Assembly (NCBI RefSeq): GCF_000953825.1
Contig: NZ_BBUL01000077.1
Location: forward strand, 1-45,539
From: Cellvibrio sp. OA-2007
GTDB taxonomy: Bacteria > Pseudomonadota > Gammaproteobacteria > Pseudomonadales > Cellvibrionaceae
Length of the DNA stretch: 45,539 nucleotides
Direction: 5' to 3'
Shown here: piece by piece, positions 8,829 to 18,164 of the stretch
Position numbering within the stretch: position 1 is the stretch's first letter
How the letters are laid out: every line of letters starts with the position of its first letter
Position numbers and translations under genes: made by a program
Notes under the pieces: model-generated
Seen by the model: the letters and a program-made list of their open reading frames with translations, nothing else
Told to the model about the DNA's origin: nothing
Database searches by the model: none

Positions 8829-10241
8829 ATGAACGAGACCTCCAGCGCGAATCAGGCGAATACGCCGTTTATTATTCTCATTAGTGTCATCGCCACTATC
8901 GGTGGCTTTTTGTTTGGCTTTGATAGTGGTGTTATTAACGGTACGGTTGATGGACTGCGAACCGCGTTTAACATCAATACCGCCGGCTTTGAAGTTTCAT
9001 CCATGCTGCTCGGTTGTGCGGTGGGTGCATTCTTTGCTGGTACCCTTGCCGATAAATTTGGGCGCAAAATTATCCTGATCATTTCTGCGGTATTGTTTAT
9101 TGTGTCGGCTTGGGGCTCAGGCGTAGCAACAGGTTCGATAGAATTTATTATTTATCGCATTTTGGGTGGCTTAGCCGTAGGTGCCGCCAGTGTGATGTGC
9201 CCGGCTTATATCAGCGAAGTTGCGCTGGCGAGATATCGCGGCAAACTCAGCTCGGTGCAACAAGTTGCCATTATCACCGGCCTCACCGCTGCGTTTGTGA
9301 GCAACTATTTCCTCGCCAAAACTGCAGGCTCATCGCTATCCGTATTCTGGTTAGGCTATGAGACCTGGCGCTGGATGTTCTGGATGGAACTGATCCCTGC
9401 CGTTATCTTTTTTGTGGCACTGCTATTTATCCCCGAAAGCCCGCGCTTTTTGATGGCTTCCGGCCAAAAAGATAAAGCAAAAACTGTGTTGATCAAACTC
9501 TACGGCACAGCTGAAGGCACCGCAAAAGTCAGCGAAATCGAAGCATCTTTAGCGTCCGACCATCACAAACCACGCCTGTCCGACATTATCGATAAAGCCA
9601 CCAAGAAAGTTCGTCCGATTGTTTGGATTGGTATTGGTTTGGCAGTTTTACAACAATTTGTCGGGATTAACGTGGTGTTTTACTACGGCTCAGTACTCTG
9701 GCAAGCGGCAGGTTTTTCCGAATCTGACTCGCTGTTAATCAACGTAGTCTCCGGTGTGGTCAGTATCGGCGCCTGTTTTATCACCTTTTTTGTGGTCGAC
9801 AAAATTGGCCGTAGACCGCTGCTTTGGATCGGTTCGCTGGGCATGACCATTACCCTGTCGCTGGTCGCCATTGCCTTTTACGGCGCGCCGCTCGATGAGC
9901 AAAATAAACTGATCCTCTCCACCGAAATGGGCACCCTGGCACTGATCGCCGCCAACCTGTACGTGATTTTCTTTAACGTATCCTGGGGTCCGGTAATGTG
10001 GATCATGCTCGGTGAAATGTTCCCCAACCAGATTCGCGGTTCTTCCTTGGCGGTTGCTGGCTTGGCGCAATGGGGCGCAAACTTCCTGATCACCTTTACC
10101 TTCCCCTATCTGCTCGCCTCGTCACTCGGCTTGCCTGGCGCCTATGGCATTTACGCTTTCTTCTCCGCCTTCTCGATTTTCTTTGTGCTCAAGCTGGTCA
10201 AAGAAACCAAAGGCAAAGAACTGGAACAGATGGAAGGCTAA
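8829..10241 (+). CDS. MFS sugar:H+ symporter (XylE/sugar-porter family)
   Basis: 470 residues, predicted 12 membrane helices, inner membrane. Sugar-porter signatures are in order: FLFGFDSGVINGT in helix 1, DKFGRK in loop 2-3, PESPRFL after helix 6, QQFVGINVVFYY in helix 7, DKIGRRPLL in loop 8-9 and KETKGKELE near the C-terminus. ATG at 8829 follows a weak AGG site. It stands between the regulator and the xylanase gene in a locus carrying xylAB, so xylose is the most likely substrate. Arabinose, glucose or other hexoses cannot be excluded from sequence. A strong terminator follows. Confidence 0.93.
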   Translation: MNETSSANQANTPFIILISVIATIGGFLFGFDSGVINGTVDGLRTAFNINTAGFEVSSMLLGCAVGAFFAGTLADKFGRKIILIISAVLFIVSAWGSGVATGSIEFIIYRILGGLAVGAASVMCPAYISEVALARYRGKLSSVQQVAIITGLTAAFVSNYFLAKTAGSSLSVFWLGYETWRWMFWMELIPAVIFFVALLFIPESPRFLMASGQKDKAKTVLIKLYGTAEGTAKVSEIEASLASDHHKPRLSDIIDKATKKVRPIVWIGIGLAVLQQFVGINVVFYYGSVLWQAAGFSESDSLLINVVSGVVSIGACFITFFVVDKIGRRPLLWIGSLGMTITLSLVAIAFYGAPLDEQNKLILSTEMGTLALIAANLYVIFFNVSWGPVMWIMLGEMFPNQIRGSSLAVAGLAQWGANFLITFTFPYLLASSLGLPGAYGIYAFFSAFSIFFVLKLVKETKGKELEQMEG

Positions 10242-10270
10242 ACCGGCAAGGGACGCACATCATCCCACAG

Positions 10271-10312
10271 CAACAAAAAAGGCGAATCCGCAAGGGTTCG
10301 CCTTTTTTGTTG
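10271..10312. terminator. Strong bidirectional terminator after the symporter gene
   Basis: A perfect 16-bp inverted repeat, CAACAAAAAAGGCGAA and TTCGCCTTTTTTGTTG, with a 10-base loop. A-rich and T-rich arms give a U-run in either direction. Confidence 0.9.
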
Positions 10313-10360
10313 GGGTAAATTGTATTGGAAAAATTGCTTACACTTCTTAAACACTGCAGC

Positions 10361-10369
10361 TGGTATACA
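10361..10369 (+). promoter_or_regulatory. Possible extended -10 promoter of the GH10 gene
   Basis: TGG-TATACA fits an extended -10 box, about 60 bases upstream of the xylanase start and after the terminator at 10312. TATGGT (10383-10388) and ACCATA (10410-10415) form a spaced inverted repeat just downstream. Consensus-based and weak. Confidence 0.25.
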
Positions 10370-10431
10370 AGCAAATCCAACTTATGGTTTAATTGACCAC
10401 AACAATAACACCATAAACAGAGAACCATGCC

Positions 10432-12264
10432 ATGCACCAGATCCAACGCTTGATCCCGCTGCTTTTTGTCACCCTCGGACTCACCGCCTGTGGCGGCGGA
10501 GGTGGAGGTAAATCACCTTCATCTTCCAGTCCTGCATCATCAACACCAGCCTCATCGGTTGCACCTAGTTCAACGGCAGCATCCTCAGTTGCGCCGTCAT
10601 CTACCCCTGCATCATCTGTGGCGCCCAGCTCAGTAGCGCCCTCGTCCACGCCTGCCTCATCTATCGCCGCCAGCAGCTCAAGTGCTGCTGCGACTGTGCT
10701 AAACCTGAGCATGACCAGCGGCTGGCGCGGCAACGGCACCGGTAATAGCGGCATCACTTACAACAGCGATGGAGTCAGTTTTACCGCTAGTGGCGACAAT
10801 ATCGGCGCAGTGACCGATATAGCCAAACCTATCCTGCTGGAAGATGCAGTGATCAGCATGGTGGTAAATGTCAGCTCGGAATTCAAAGCGAGCGGAGCCA
10901 GCCTACAAATTTTTGCGCAGATCAAAGGCGGCAGCTGGCCGGGTGAATGGAATTGCTGGTCAGGCAATGAAACACTGACCGCAGGTGCAGACAGCACTAT
11001 CACCTGTACCGTGAAAGAAGATGATAAAAAATTCAATCAAACAGATAGCGACGTGCAAATTGGTGTGCAAGCCAAGAACGCACCAACCGGTGTAGTTACT
11101 ATCAAAAGCACCAAGATAACACTCGCCAGCAGCCAAACCAGTTCGGCAGCAACCAGTAGCACCGCCTCCAGTGCAACCAGTGTTTACTCAGCCAATGTAG
11201 ATAGCCTGCATGCACTGGCAAGCTTTCCAATTGGCGCCGCCGTCACCAACAATGACTATGCTGCCTACAACATTCTCACCAATGCCTCTGAAAAAGCTGT
11301 GGTGGAAAAACATTTTGATCAGATGACCGCAGGCAACATTATGAAGATGAGTTACCTGCAACCAACGCAAGGCAACTTTACCTTCACCAACGCCGATGCC
11401 TTTGTGGATTACGCAAAAAGTAAAAACATCAATATTCACGGCCACGCTCTGCTCTGGCATTCAGACTATCAAGTGCCTGGCTTTATGAAAAACTGGAGCG
11501 GTTCTGCGGCAGATTTCATCGCTGCGGTAGAGACCCATGTCACCACCATTGTCACCCACTACAAAGCCAAGGGTAATCTGGTGAGCTGGGATGTAGTGAA
11601 CGAAGCGCTGAACGATAGCAGCCCATCTAACTTCCGTACCGACTCAGCTTTTTACAGCAAGAGCGGCAATAGCGCTGTGTACATCGAAAAAGCATTTCAA
11701 GCGGCGCGCGCGGCCGATGCCAATGTGACGCTCTACTACAACGATTACAACATCGATCAAAACAATGCCAAAACCACCAAGTTGATTGAAATGCTGACTG
11801 ACTTCCAAGCGCGCAATATTCCTATCGATGGCGTCGGCTTCCAGATGCACGTATTTATGGATTACCCATCCATCGCCAACATCAGCGCCGCAATGAAAAA
11901 AGTGGTTGATAAAGGCCTGAAAGTAAAAATTACCGAATTGGATGTGGCAGTAAACAACCCTTACAGCGGCAGCTGGCCGGGCAACAAAGTCAGCACCTTT
12001 AACAATACCGTTGCACTGGCACAAAAGAAGCGTTACTGCGAAATTGTGAAAGCCTATTTGGATACAGTGCCTGCAAATTTACGCGGTGGTATTACTGTGT
12101 GGGGCACCACCGATGCCAATACTTGGCTGAACGATTTATTGAAATCGCCAAGTCAATACAACGGTGAAAAAATTGCTTGGCCATTATTATTTGATAGTAA
12201 CTACAACGACAAACCTGCACTGCGTGGATTTGCCGATGCATTACAAGGCACAGCGTGCAACTAA
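10432..12264 (+). CDS. xyn10C: Surface lipoprotein endo-beta-1,4-xylanase, CBM15-GH10 (Xyn10C-like)
   Basis: 610 residues. A lipoprotein signal ends at LTAC (Cys20), then a Gly run and a Ser/Pro/Ala linker with repeated SSVAPSSTPA-like units (about 28-86). Residues 88-232 resemble CBM15 of the Cellvibrio japonicus Xyn10C (GWRGN, GITYNSDGV, ISMVVNVSSEFKAS, FAQIKG, VQIGVQAK), a xylan-binding beta-jelly roll. A second Ser/Thr linker (233-250) leads to GH10 (about 255-608). WDVVNEA carries acid/base Glu391 and ITELD carries nucleophile Glu502. It should cut xylan backbone while anchored to the envelope. The symbol is transferred from the C. japonicus homologue by architecture and recalled sequence. 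Confidence 0.95.
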   Translation: MHQIQRLIPLLFVTLGLTACGGGGGGKSPSSSSPASSTPASSVAPSSTAASSVAPSSTPASSVAPSSVAPSSTPASSIAASSSSAAATVLNLSMTSGWRGNGTGNSGITYNSDGVSFTASGDNIGAVTDIAKPILLEDAVISMVVNVSSEFKASGASLQIFAQIKGGSWPGEWNCWSGNETLTAGADSTITCTVKEDDKKFNQTDSDVQIGVQAKNAPTGVVTIKSTKITLASSQTSSAATSSTASSATSVYSANVDSLHALASFPIGAAVTNNDYAAYNILTNASEKAVVEKHFDQMTAGNIMKMSYLQPTQGNFTFTNADAFVDYAKSKNINIHGHALLWHSDYQVPGFMKNWSGSAADFIAAVETHVTTIVTHYKAKGNLVSWDVVNEALNDSSPSNFRTDSAFYSKSGNSAVYIEKAFQAARAADANVTLYYNDYNIDQNNAKTTKLIEMLTDFQARNIPIDGVGFQMHVFMDYPSIANISAAMKKVVDKGLKVKITELDVAVNNPYSGSWPGNKVSTFNNTVALAQKKRYCEIVKAYLDTVPANLRGGITVWGTTDANTWLNDLLKSPSQYNGEKIAWPLLFDSNYNDKPALRGFADALQGTACN

Positions 12265-12297
12265 GAATTTAACCGTGTTTTAACCTTCATCCCTTTT

Positions 12298-12328
12298 GGG
12301 CAGTTACGCAAGTGGCTGCCCATTTTTT
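12298..12328 (+). terminator. Intrinsic terminator between GH10 and GH43
   Basis: GGGCAG (12298-12303) pairs with CTGCCC (12316-12321), followed by ATTTTTT. It may reduce read-through from the xylanase gene into the GH43-GH115 unit. Confidence 0.7.
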
Positions 12329-12349
12329 ATCTATGCCCGAGGTAAATAT

Positions 12350-14014
12350 ATGAAAGCAAAACAACTGACTGGTTTTTTAGCTGCCAGCTGCTTGTCATTA
12401 AGTGCGCTTGCCAACGACAACCAAGCAATAAACTTTTATCAATTTACCTATGAAGGCAAAGATGCCGTTTTTGCACAAAAACCGGCGCAGGGCCAATTCC
12501 AAAATCCAATTATTGCCGGTTTTTACCCTGACCCTAGCATTACCCGCGCAGGTGATGATTATTATTTAGTGACATCCTCTTTTTCTTATTCCCCCGGTGT
12601 GCCCATTTTTCACAGCAAAGATTTGGTAAACTGGAAATCGCTCGGTCATGTATTGGTTACTCCGAAACAACTACCACTCTACAAACAACAAACATCACGT
12701 GGCATTTATGCACCAACCATTCGCTATCACAATGGTACTTTCTATTTAATTACCACACTCGTGGATGTGCGCGGCAATTTTATTGTCACCGCTAAAAATC
12801 CTGCAGGCCCCTGGTCTGATCCTATTTTATTACCGGAAGTGGGCGGTATAGACCCGGATATTTTTTTCGATGACGATGGCCGCGTATACATCGCCCACAA
12901 CGATGCTCCTATAGGTGAACCACTCTACGAAGGTCACCGCGCGATCTGGCTGTGGGAGTTTGATCTTGAGAAGAAAAAAATTATTAAAAACTCGGGCCGC
13001 ATGATTGTAAATGGCGGCACCGATCTGGCAAAAAAACCGGTATGGATTGAAGCGCCACACATCTACAAAATTAACGGCTGGTACTACTTATTGTGTGCAG
13101 AAGGTGGCACTGGTTACGATCACAGTGAGGTCGCATTTCGCACCAAAGATCTCAGCAAACCATTTGAACCCTACTCTGGCAACCCCATCCTGACCCAGCG
13201 CGATTTAGATATCAATCGCCCGAACCCTATCACCACCGCGGGTCATGCAGATTTAATCCAAACCAAAGAGGGAGAGTGGTGGGCAGTCTTTTTAGCCACT
13301 CGCGCCTATGACAAAACTGCGTACAACACCGGGCGCGAAACCTTTTTATTGCCGGTCAACTGGAAAGATGGATGGCCAATTATTTTGGAGAAGAGCAAAG
13401 AAATCCCCTATCAAACAACCGCACCCAAAATTACCTCAACCACCAAAGATGCAGAGCCGACCACAGGTAATTTTATCTGGCAGGATAATTTCTCCAGCAA
13501 AACACTACAGCATCAATGGGTCAGCTTGCGCACCGCGGATTCACCTTTTTATAAACTGCAAAAGAATAGCATTCAGTTACAAGCATTAACTATAGGGTTG
13601 GACGAACTGGAGCAGCCAGCTTTTCTCGGCCGCCGCCAGCAACACACTCAATTCGCCGCCAGCACCGCGCTGGATATTCCAGCAGAAAAAGCCTCCGCAG
13701 GCATAGTCGCATTACAAAGCGAAACCGCACATTATTATTTCGGCGCAACGACCAGCAACGGCAAAACGCAATTATTTATTGAGCAAGCCAACCAAGGTGC
13801 ACCCAAGGTCATCAAGACACTAGTCCCTACCGATATTGGCAAACGTTTAACACTGGAAATTACCGGCAACGCAGGCAAGATAAATTTTTATTACCACAAT
13901 AAAGATGGCAATAAAAAACCGGTACTGGAAAATGCAAACGCAAAAATCCTGAGCACGGAAGTTGCCGGTGGTTTTGTTGGGACATTGTTAGGTATTCATG
14001 CGAGGGCAGAATAA
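12350..14014 (+). CDS. Exported glycoside hydrolase family 43 (beta-xylosidase/alpha-L-arabinofuranosidase)
   Basis: About 554 residues. The signal peptide ends at ALA-ND (about residue 21). The five-bladed propeller carries the three GH43 acids: base Asp61 in GFYPDPS, pKa-modulating Asp168 in GGIDPD and acid Glu234 in VWIEAPHIYK. Residues after about 360 form a C-terminal beta-sandwich typical of the XynB-type GH43 group. ATG at 12350 has GAGG upstream and opens the signal peptide; an upstream ATG at 12296 lies inside the preceding terminator and is rejected. The stop overlaps the GH115 start (TAATG), so the two are translationally coupled. It probably trims xylo-oligosaccharides or arabinose branches in the periplasm; which of the two is undetermined. 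Confidence 0.93.
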   Translation: MKAKQLTGFLAASCLSLSALANDNQAINFYQFTYEGKDAVFAQKPAQGQFQNPIIAGFYPDPSITRAGDDYYLVTSSFSYSPGVPIFHSKDLVNWKSLGHVLVTPKQLPLYKQQTSRGIYAPTIRYHNGTFYLITTLVDVRGNFIVTAKNPAGPWSDPILLPEVGGIDPDIFFDDDGRVYIAHNDAPIGEPLYEGHRAIWLWEFDLEKKKIIKNSGRMIVNGGTDLAKKPVWIEAPHIYKINGWYYLLCAEGGTGYDHSEVAFRTKDLSKPFEPYSGNPILTQRDLDINRPNPITTAGHADLIQTKEGEWWAVFLATRAYDKTAYNTGRETFLLPVNWKDGWPIILEKSKEIPYQTTAPKITSTTKDAEPTTGNFIWQDNFSSKTLQHQWVSLRTADSPFYKLQKNSIQLQALTIGLDELEQPAFLGRRQQHTQFAASTALDIPAEKASAGIVALQSETAHYYFGATTSNGKTQLFIEQANQGAPKVIKTLVPTDIGKRLTLEITGNAGKINFYYHNKDGNKKPVLENANAKILSTEVAGGFVGTLLGIHARAE

Positions 14015-16875
14015 TGCGCAGATTTTTTCTCTTCTGTATTTTTTTATTGCTTGCACCAGCCAGTTTCGCACTGGGTGAAAAATCCTGGCTGAGCACATCA
14101 GCTGGTCACAACCTGGTGCTGACCGATAACAACAGCAGCGCCGAATTGATTATCGATAACAATGAATTCCCCGGCGTGCTGCGCGCCGCAAAAAATTTAC
14201 AGACTGATATCGAAAAAGTCAGCGGTAAAAAGCCGGCGCTCACCCATCTCATCGGCGATAAAAAATCATCGCTGGTAATTATTGGCACACTCGGCAAAAG
14301 TAAATTGATCGATCAATTGATTGCCGCAAAAAAAATCGATGTGAATAAAATTCGCGACCAATGGGATGCCTATCACGTCGAAGTCATCGAACAACCGTTC
14401 CCGCAGGTACAGCGGGCACTGGTGATTGTCGGCGCCAACAAACGCGGCACCATGTACGGTATTTACAGCTTGAGCGAACAAATCGGCGTATCGCCTTGGT
14501 ATTGGTGGGCCGATGTGCCGGTAAAAAAACAAACCGCTTTGTACATTGATAAAAATGTGCATGTGAGTGAAATCCCCAAAGTGAAATATCGCGGCATTTT
14601 TCTCAACGATGAAGCGCCCGCACTCACCAATTGGGTGACTGAAAAATACGGTAACTACAATCACCAGTTTTACGAAAATGTATTTGAATTATTACTGCGT
14701 TTAAAAGCGAACTTTTTATGGCCAGCGATGTGGAACAACGCCTTTGCCGATGACGACCCACAAAATATGATTCTGGCCGATGAATACGGCATAGTCATGA
14801 GCACCTCGCACCATGAACCGATGATGCGCGCCGACAAAGAGTGGAACCGCTACGGCAAAGGCCCGTGGGAATATTCAAAAAATCCGGAAAATTTGTACAA
14901 CTTCTGGGTCGATGGAACCAAGCGCAATAAGCCCTATGAGAGTATTTACACCTTGGGCATGCGCGGCCAACAAGATGAACCGATGAGCGAAGGTGAAAAT
15001 ATCGATTTACTGGAAAAAATTGTTCGCGACCAACGCAACATTATTAGCGATGTATTTGGTAAAGATCAGCTTACCAAAGTACCTCAGGTGTGGGCGCTGT
15101 ACAAAGAAGTGCAAGGGTTTTACGAGCGCGGCATGCGCGTGCCCGATGATGTAATCCTGCTCTGGTGCGATGACAACTGGGGCAATATTCGCCGATTGCC
15201 GTCACCCGCTGAGCGCAATCGCGCGGGCGGCGCAGGTGTTTATTATCACTTTGATTATGTCGGTGGGCCGCGCTCTTATCGCTGGATCAATACAGTTTCC
15301 ATCGCCAAAATTTGGGAGCAAATGCATCTCGCTTACGCCTATGAGGCGAATCAAATTTGGATTGTGAATGTGGGCGATTTAAAACCCATGGAGTACCCGA
15401 TTGAATTTTTCCTCAACATGGCCTGGAACCCGGAGGCTTGGCCGAAAGAGCGCATTCCAGAATTTGCGACACTCTGGGCCGAGCGCGAATTTGGCAAACG
15501 ACATGCGCAGGAAATTGCGGCGATTATGACCGGCTATACACGCCACAACTTGCGTCGCAAACCCGAATTGCAAGACGCCACAGTTTACAGCCAACTCAAC
15601 TACGCTGAAGCCGACCGGGTGACGGCAGAGATAAAATCCTATACCGCGCGAGCAGAAGCGCTCTACGCAAAAATCCCGAAGGAACAGCGCGATGCGTTCT
15701 ATCAACTCGTGCTCTTCCCTGCCAAAGCGAGCGCGATAGTCACCGAGCTTTACGATGCGCAGGCGAAGAACCATCTCTATGCGCAGCAGACCCGCGCCAA
15801 CACCAATGAATATGCCGATAAGGTGCGCAGATTATTCGCCGCCGATGCAGCACTGGAGCAGGAGTATCACCAACTAAATGGCGGCAAGTGGAATCATTTT
15901 ATGTCCCAGCCACATATAGGCTACAGCCATTGGAATAACCCGCCAGAAGATACGCTGCCAGTTACCCACCACTACCAGCCGCATAACTCGGCCGAAATGG
16001 GCATAGCCGTAGAAGGTGTAGCATCCGCCTGGCCAAGCCCCGGCAACTACCAATTGGGGCGTTTTGACCCTTTCGGCCAACAACAAAGAACCATTGAACT
16101 GTTCAATAAAGGTAAAGAATCGTTCGTCGCTACTGCCAAAGTGAGTGCACCTTGGATTATACTTAGCCACACTAGTATACAAGTTAACTCTGTGGCGCAA
16201 CTTCAGGTATCCATCGACTGGAGCAAAGCCCCCAGCGGAGAAGCTTCCGGCAACATACAAATTGCAGGTACAGGTTGGGGCAGCGCCAGTATTGCGATTA
16301 AAGCGTTTAACCCCGGCATCAAAAAACGTGCACTAAAAGGCTTTGTCGAAGCAGACGGTTATATCGCAATTGAGGCGGAACATTATCAACGCAAAGGCGA
16401 CGCCCGCGATGACAAGGGGGCAACGCTGAGCTGGGAGAAAATCCCTGAGCACGGGCGCACCCTGTCATCCATGTCGGTTTATCCGATTACTGATACTCGC
16501 TTTGCAGTGGCGGAACAGGCGCCCTATTTGGAATATGAGATTTACCTGACACGCGCAGGCACATTTTCGCTCATCGGATTATTTGCGCCCAGCTGGCCGA
16601 TGATGCCGGGGCAAGGTTTACGCTACGCGATTGCGATTGATGACCAACCAGCGCAGATAATCGATTTAACCGCCGATATGAGCAGCGCCACTTGGGACGA
16701 AACCGTGCGCACTAACGTACGCACCAGCCGCAGCGAACACGTGTTTAACAAGCCCGGCACGCACAAGCTGCGCATTTACAGCCTCGACCCGGGAGTGACG
16801 CTGCAGAAAATTATGATTGATACCGGCGGCCTGTTACCCAGCTATTTGGGGCCGGAGGAGAGCCGCTTTTACTAA
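14014..16875 (+). CDS. GH115 xylan alpha-1,2-glucuronidase, exported
   Basis: 953 residues, normal for GH115, with a signal peptide cut near SFA-LG (about residue 20). Family landmarks: GTMYGIYSLSEQIGVSPWYWW (shown here in part as YSLSEQIG and PWYWWADVPV), YRGIFLNDEAPALTNW, LKANFLWPAMWNNAF, MSTSHHEPMMRA, then WCDDNWGN and GAGVYYHFDYVGGPRSYRW. A C-terminal beta-rich region from about residue 780 matches the accessory domain of the family. GH115 enzymes remove (4-O-methyl)glucuronic acid from internal and terminal xylose units. Translation is coupled to the GH43 upstream and the mannonate dehydratase gene follows 32 bases later, which ties glucuronate release to its breakdown. Confidence 0.95.
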   Translation: MRRFFLFCIFLLLAPASFALGEKSWLSTSAGHNLVLTDNNSSAELIIDNNEFPGVLRAAKNLQTDIEKVSGKKPALTHLIGDKKSSLVIIGTLGKSKLIDQLIAAKKIDVNKIRDQWDAYHVEVIEQPFPQVQRALVIVGANKRGTMYGIYSLSEQIGVSPWYWWADVPVKKQTALYIDKNVHVSEIPKVKYRGIFLNDEAPALTNWVTEKYGNYNHQFYENVFELLLRLKANFLWPAMWNNAFADDDPQNMILADEYGIVMSTSHHEPMMRADKEWNRYGKGPWEYSKNPENLYNFWVDGTKRNKPYESIYTLGMRGQQDEPMSEGENIDLLEKIVRDQRNIISDVFGKDQLTKVPQVWALYKEVQGFYERGMRVPDDVILLWCDDNWGNIRRLPSPAERNRAGGAGVYYHFDYVGGPRSYRWINTVSIAKIWEQMHLAYAYEANQIWIVNVGDLKPMEYPIEFFLNMAWNPEAWPKERIPEFATLWAEREFGKRHAQEIAAIMTGYTRHNLRRKPELQDATVYSQLNYAEADRVTAEIKSYTARAEALYAKIPKEQRDAFYQLVLFPAKASAIVTELYDAQAKNHLYAQQTRANTNEYADKVRRLFAADAALEQEYHQLNGGKWNHFMSQPHIGYSHWNNPPEDTLPVTHHYQPHNSAEMGIAVEGVASAWPSPGNYQLGRFDPFGQQQRTIELFNKGKESFVATAKVSAPWIILSHTSIQVNSVAQLQVSIDWSKAPSGEASGNIQIAGTGWGSASIAIKAFNPGIKKRALKGFVEADGYIAIEAEHYQRKGDARDDKGATLSWEKIPEHGRTLSSMSVYPITDTRFAVAEQAPYLEYEIYLTRAGTFSLIGLFAPSWPMMPGQGLRYAIAIDDQPAQIIDLTADMSSATWDETVRTNVRTSRSEHVFNKPGTHKLRIYSLDPGVTLQKIMIDTGGLLPSYLGPEESRFY

Positions 16876-16907
16876 CTACATTTAACCAGCAGTAGAGAAG
16901 CCATTGA

Positions 16908-18116
16908 ATGAAAATTGTTGATGCGAAAGTGATTGTCACCTGCCCCGGCAGAAATTTTGTCACACTGAAAATTACTACTGATCAGGGCGTTTACGGCATC
17001 GGCGATGCAACACTCAATGGCCGCGAAAAAAGTGTGGTCTCTTATCTGGAGGATTATTTAATCCCCGCATTAATTGGCCGCGATCCACAGCAAATTGAAG
17101 ACATCTGGCAATTTTTTTATCGCGGCGCCTATTGGCGTCGCGGGCCAGTGGGCATGACTGCGCTGGCGGCGATTGATGTCGCGCTCTGGGATATCAAAGC
17201 CAAGCTGGCGAATATGCCGCTCTACCAATTGCTTGGCGGAAAAAGCCGTGAGCGCATCCTGACCTACACCCACGCTAACGGCAAAGATTTGGACTCCACG
17301 CTCGATGCTGTGCGCAAAGCGAAAGAAAAAGGCTATCAGGCAATTCGCGTGCAGTGCGGCATTCCCGGCATCGAAAAAACCTATGGTGTTGCCAAAGGCG
17401 ATAAAAGTTATGAGCCGGCAGATGCGGATTTACCTTCGACCGAAGTCTGGTCCACCGAAAAATATTTGAATTTTATTCCCGAAGTATTTGCCGCTGTGCG
17501 CAAAGAATTTGGCCGCGACATTCACTTGCTGCACGATGTGCATCACCGTTTAACGCCAATTGAAGCGGCGCGCCTCGGTAAAGAGCTTGAGCCTTACCAT
17601 TTGTTTTGGATGGAAGATGCAGTGCCCGCCGAACATCAGGAAGCCTTTAAACTAATTCGCCAACACACCACCACACCGCTGGCCGTGGGCGAAGTATTTA
17701 ACTCAATTCACGATTGCCGCGAGCTGATCCAGAATCAATTAATTGATTACATACGCACGACCATTGTGCACGCTGGCGGTATCACCCATGTACGCCGCAT
17801 CGCCGATTACGCCAGCCTGTTTAATGTGCGCACCGGCTTTCATGGCGCAACGGATTTATCGCCTGTGTGCATGGGCGCTGCGCTGCATTTTGATTACTGG
17901 GTACCTAACTTCGGCATTCAGGAGCATATGGCTCACAGCGCACAGATGGATGAGGTATTCCCTCACGCCTATCAATTTGAGCGCGGCTTTTTTACCCCAG
18001 GCGAAGCGCCGGGGCACGGTGTGGACATAGATGAAACGCTCGCCGCCAAATATCCCTACAAGCGCGCCTGCCTACCTGTGAATCGGTTGGAAGACGGAAC
18101 GCTCTGGCATTGGTAA
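16908..18116 (+). CDS. manD: D-mannonate dehydratase, enolase superfamily (ManD)
   Basis: 402 residues, cytoplasmic. Converts D-mannonate to 2-keto-3-deoxy-D-gluconate in the glucuronate pathway. Residue numbering coincides with the characterised Novosphingobium ManD as I recall it: metal ligands Asp210 (LLHDVHH), Glu236 (FWMEDAVP) and Glu262 (AVGEVF), with Arg147, Tyr159, His212 and His312, and a terminal Trp402. Ala314 follows FHG, a residue linked to efficient rather than weak ManD members. Similar proteins are sometimes labelled RspA or starvation-sensing protein. It sits directly after the alpha-glucuronidase gene, which supports mannonate as true substrate. Uronate isomerase and fructuronate reductase genes are not in this window. 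Confidence 0.93.
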   Translation: MKIVDAKVIVTCPGRNFVTLKITTDQGVYGIGDATLNGREKSVVSYLEDYLIPALIGRDPQQIEDIWQFFYRGAYWRRGPVGMTALAAIDVALWDIKAKLANMPLYQLLGGKSRERILTYTHANGKDLDSTLDAVRKAKEKGYQAIRVQCGIPGIEKTYGVAKGDKSYEPADADLPSTEVWSTEKYLNFIPEVFAAVRKEFGRDIHLLHDVHHRLTPIEAARLGKELEPYHLFWMEDAVPAEHQEAFKLIRQHTTTPLAVGEVFNSIHDCRELIQNQLIDYIRTTIVHAGGITHVRRIADYASLFNVRTGFHGATDLSPVCMGAALHFDYWVPNFGIQEHMAHSAQMDEVFPHAYQFERGFFTPGEAPGHGVDIDETLAAKYPYKRACLPVNRLEDGTLWHW

Positions 18117-18146
18117 GATTGTGCTGGCAAACAGCAAAACACAATC
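18117..18146 (+). repeat. Bulged hairpin between manD and the second GH43
   Basis: GATTGTGCTG and CAGC-AAAA-CACAATC pair around a GCAAA loop, immediately after the manD stop. No U-run follows, so an mRNA-stability or processing element is more likely than a terminator. Confidence 0.4.
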
Positions 18147-18164
18147 CACAACGAGACAATAATT

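Noticed and set aside
10389-10757. Antisense open frame rich in Asp, Gly and Ala opposite the xylanase linker
   Set aside because: Produced by the repetitive Ser/Pro-rich linker codons of the GH10 gene; low complexity and no start signal.
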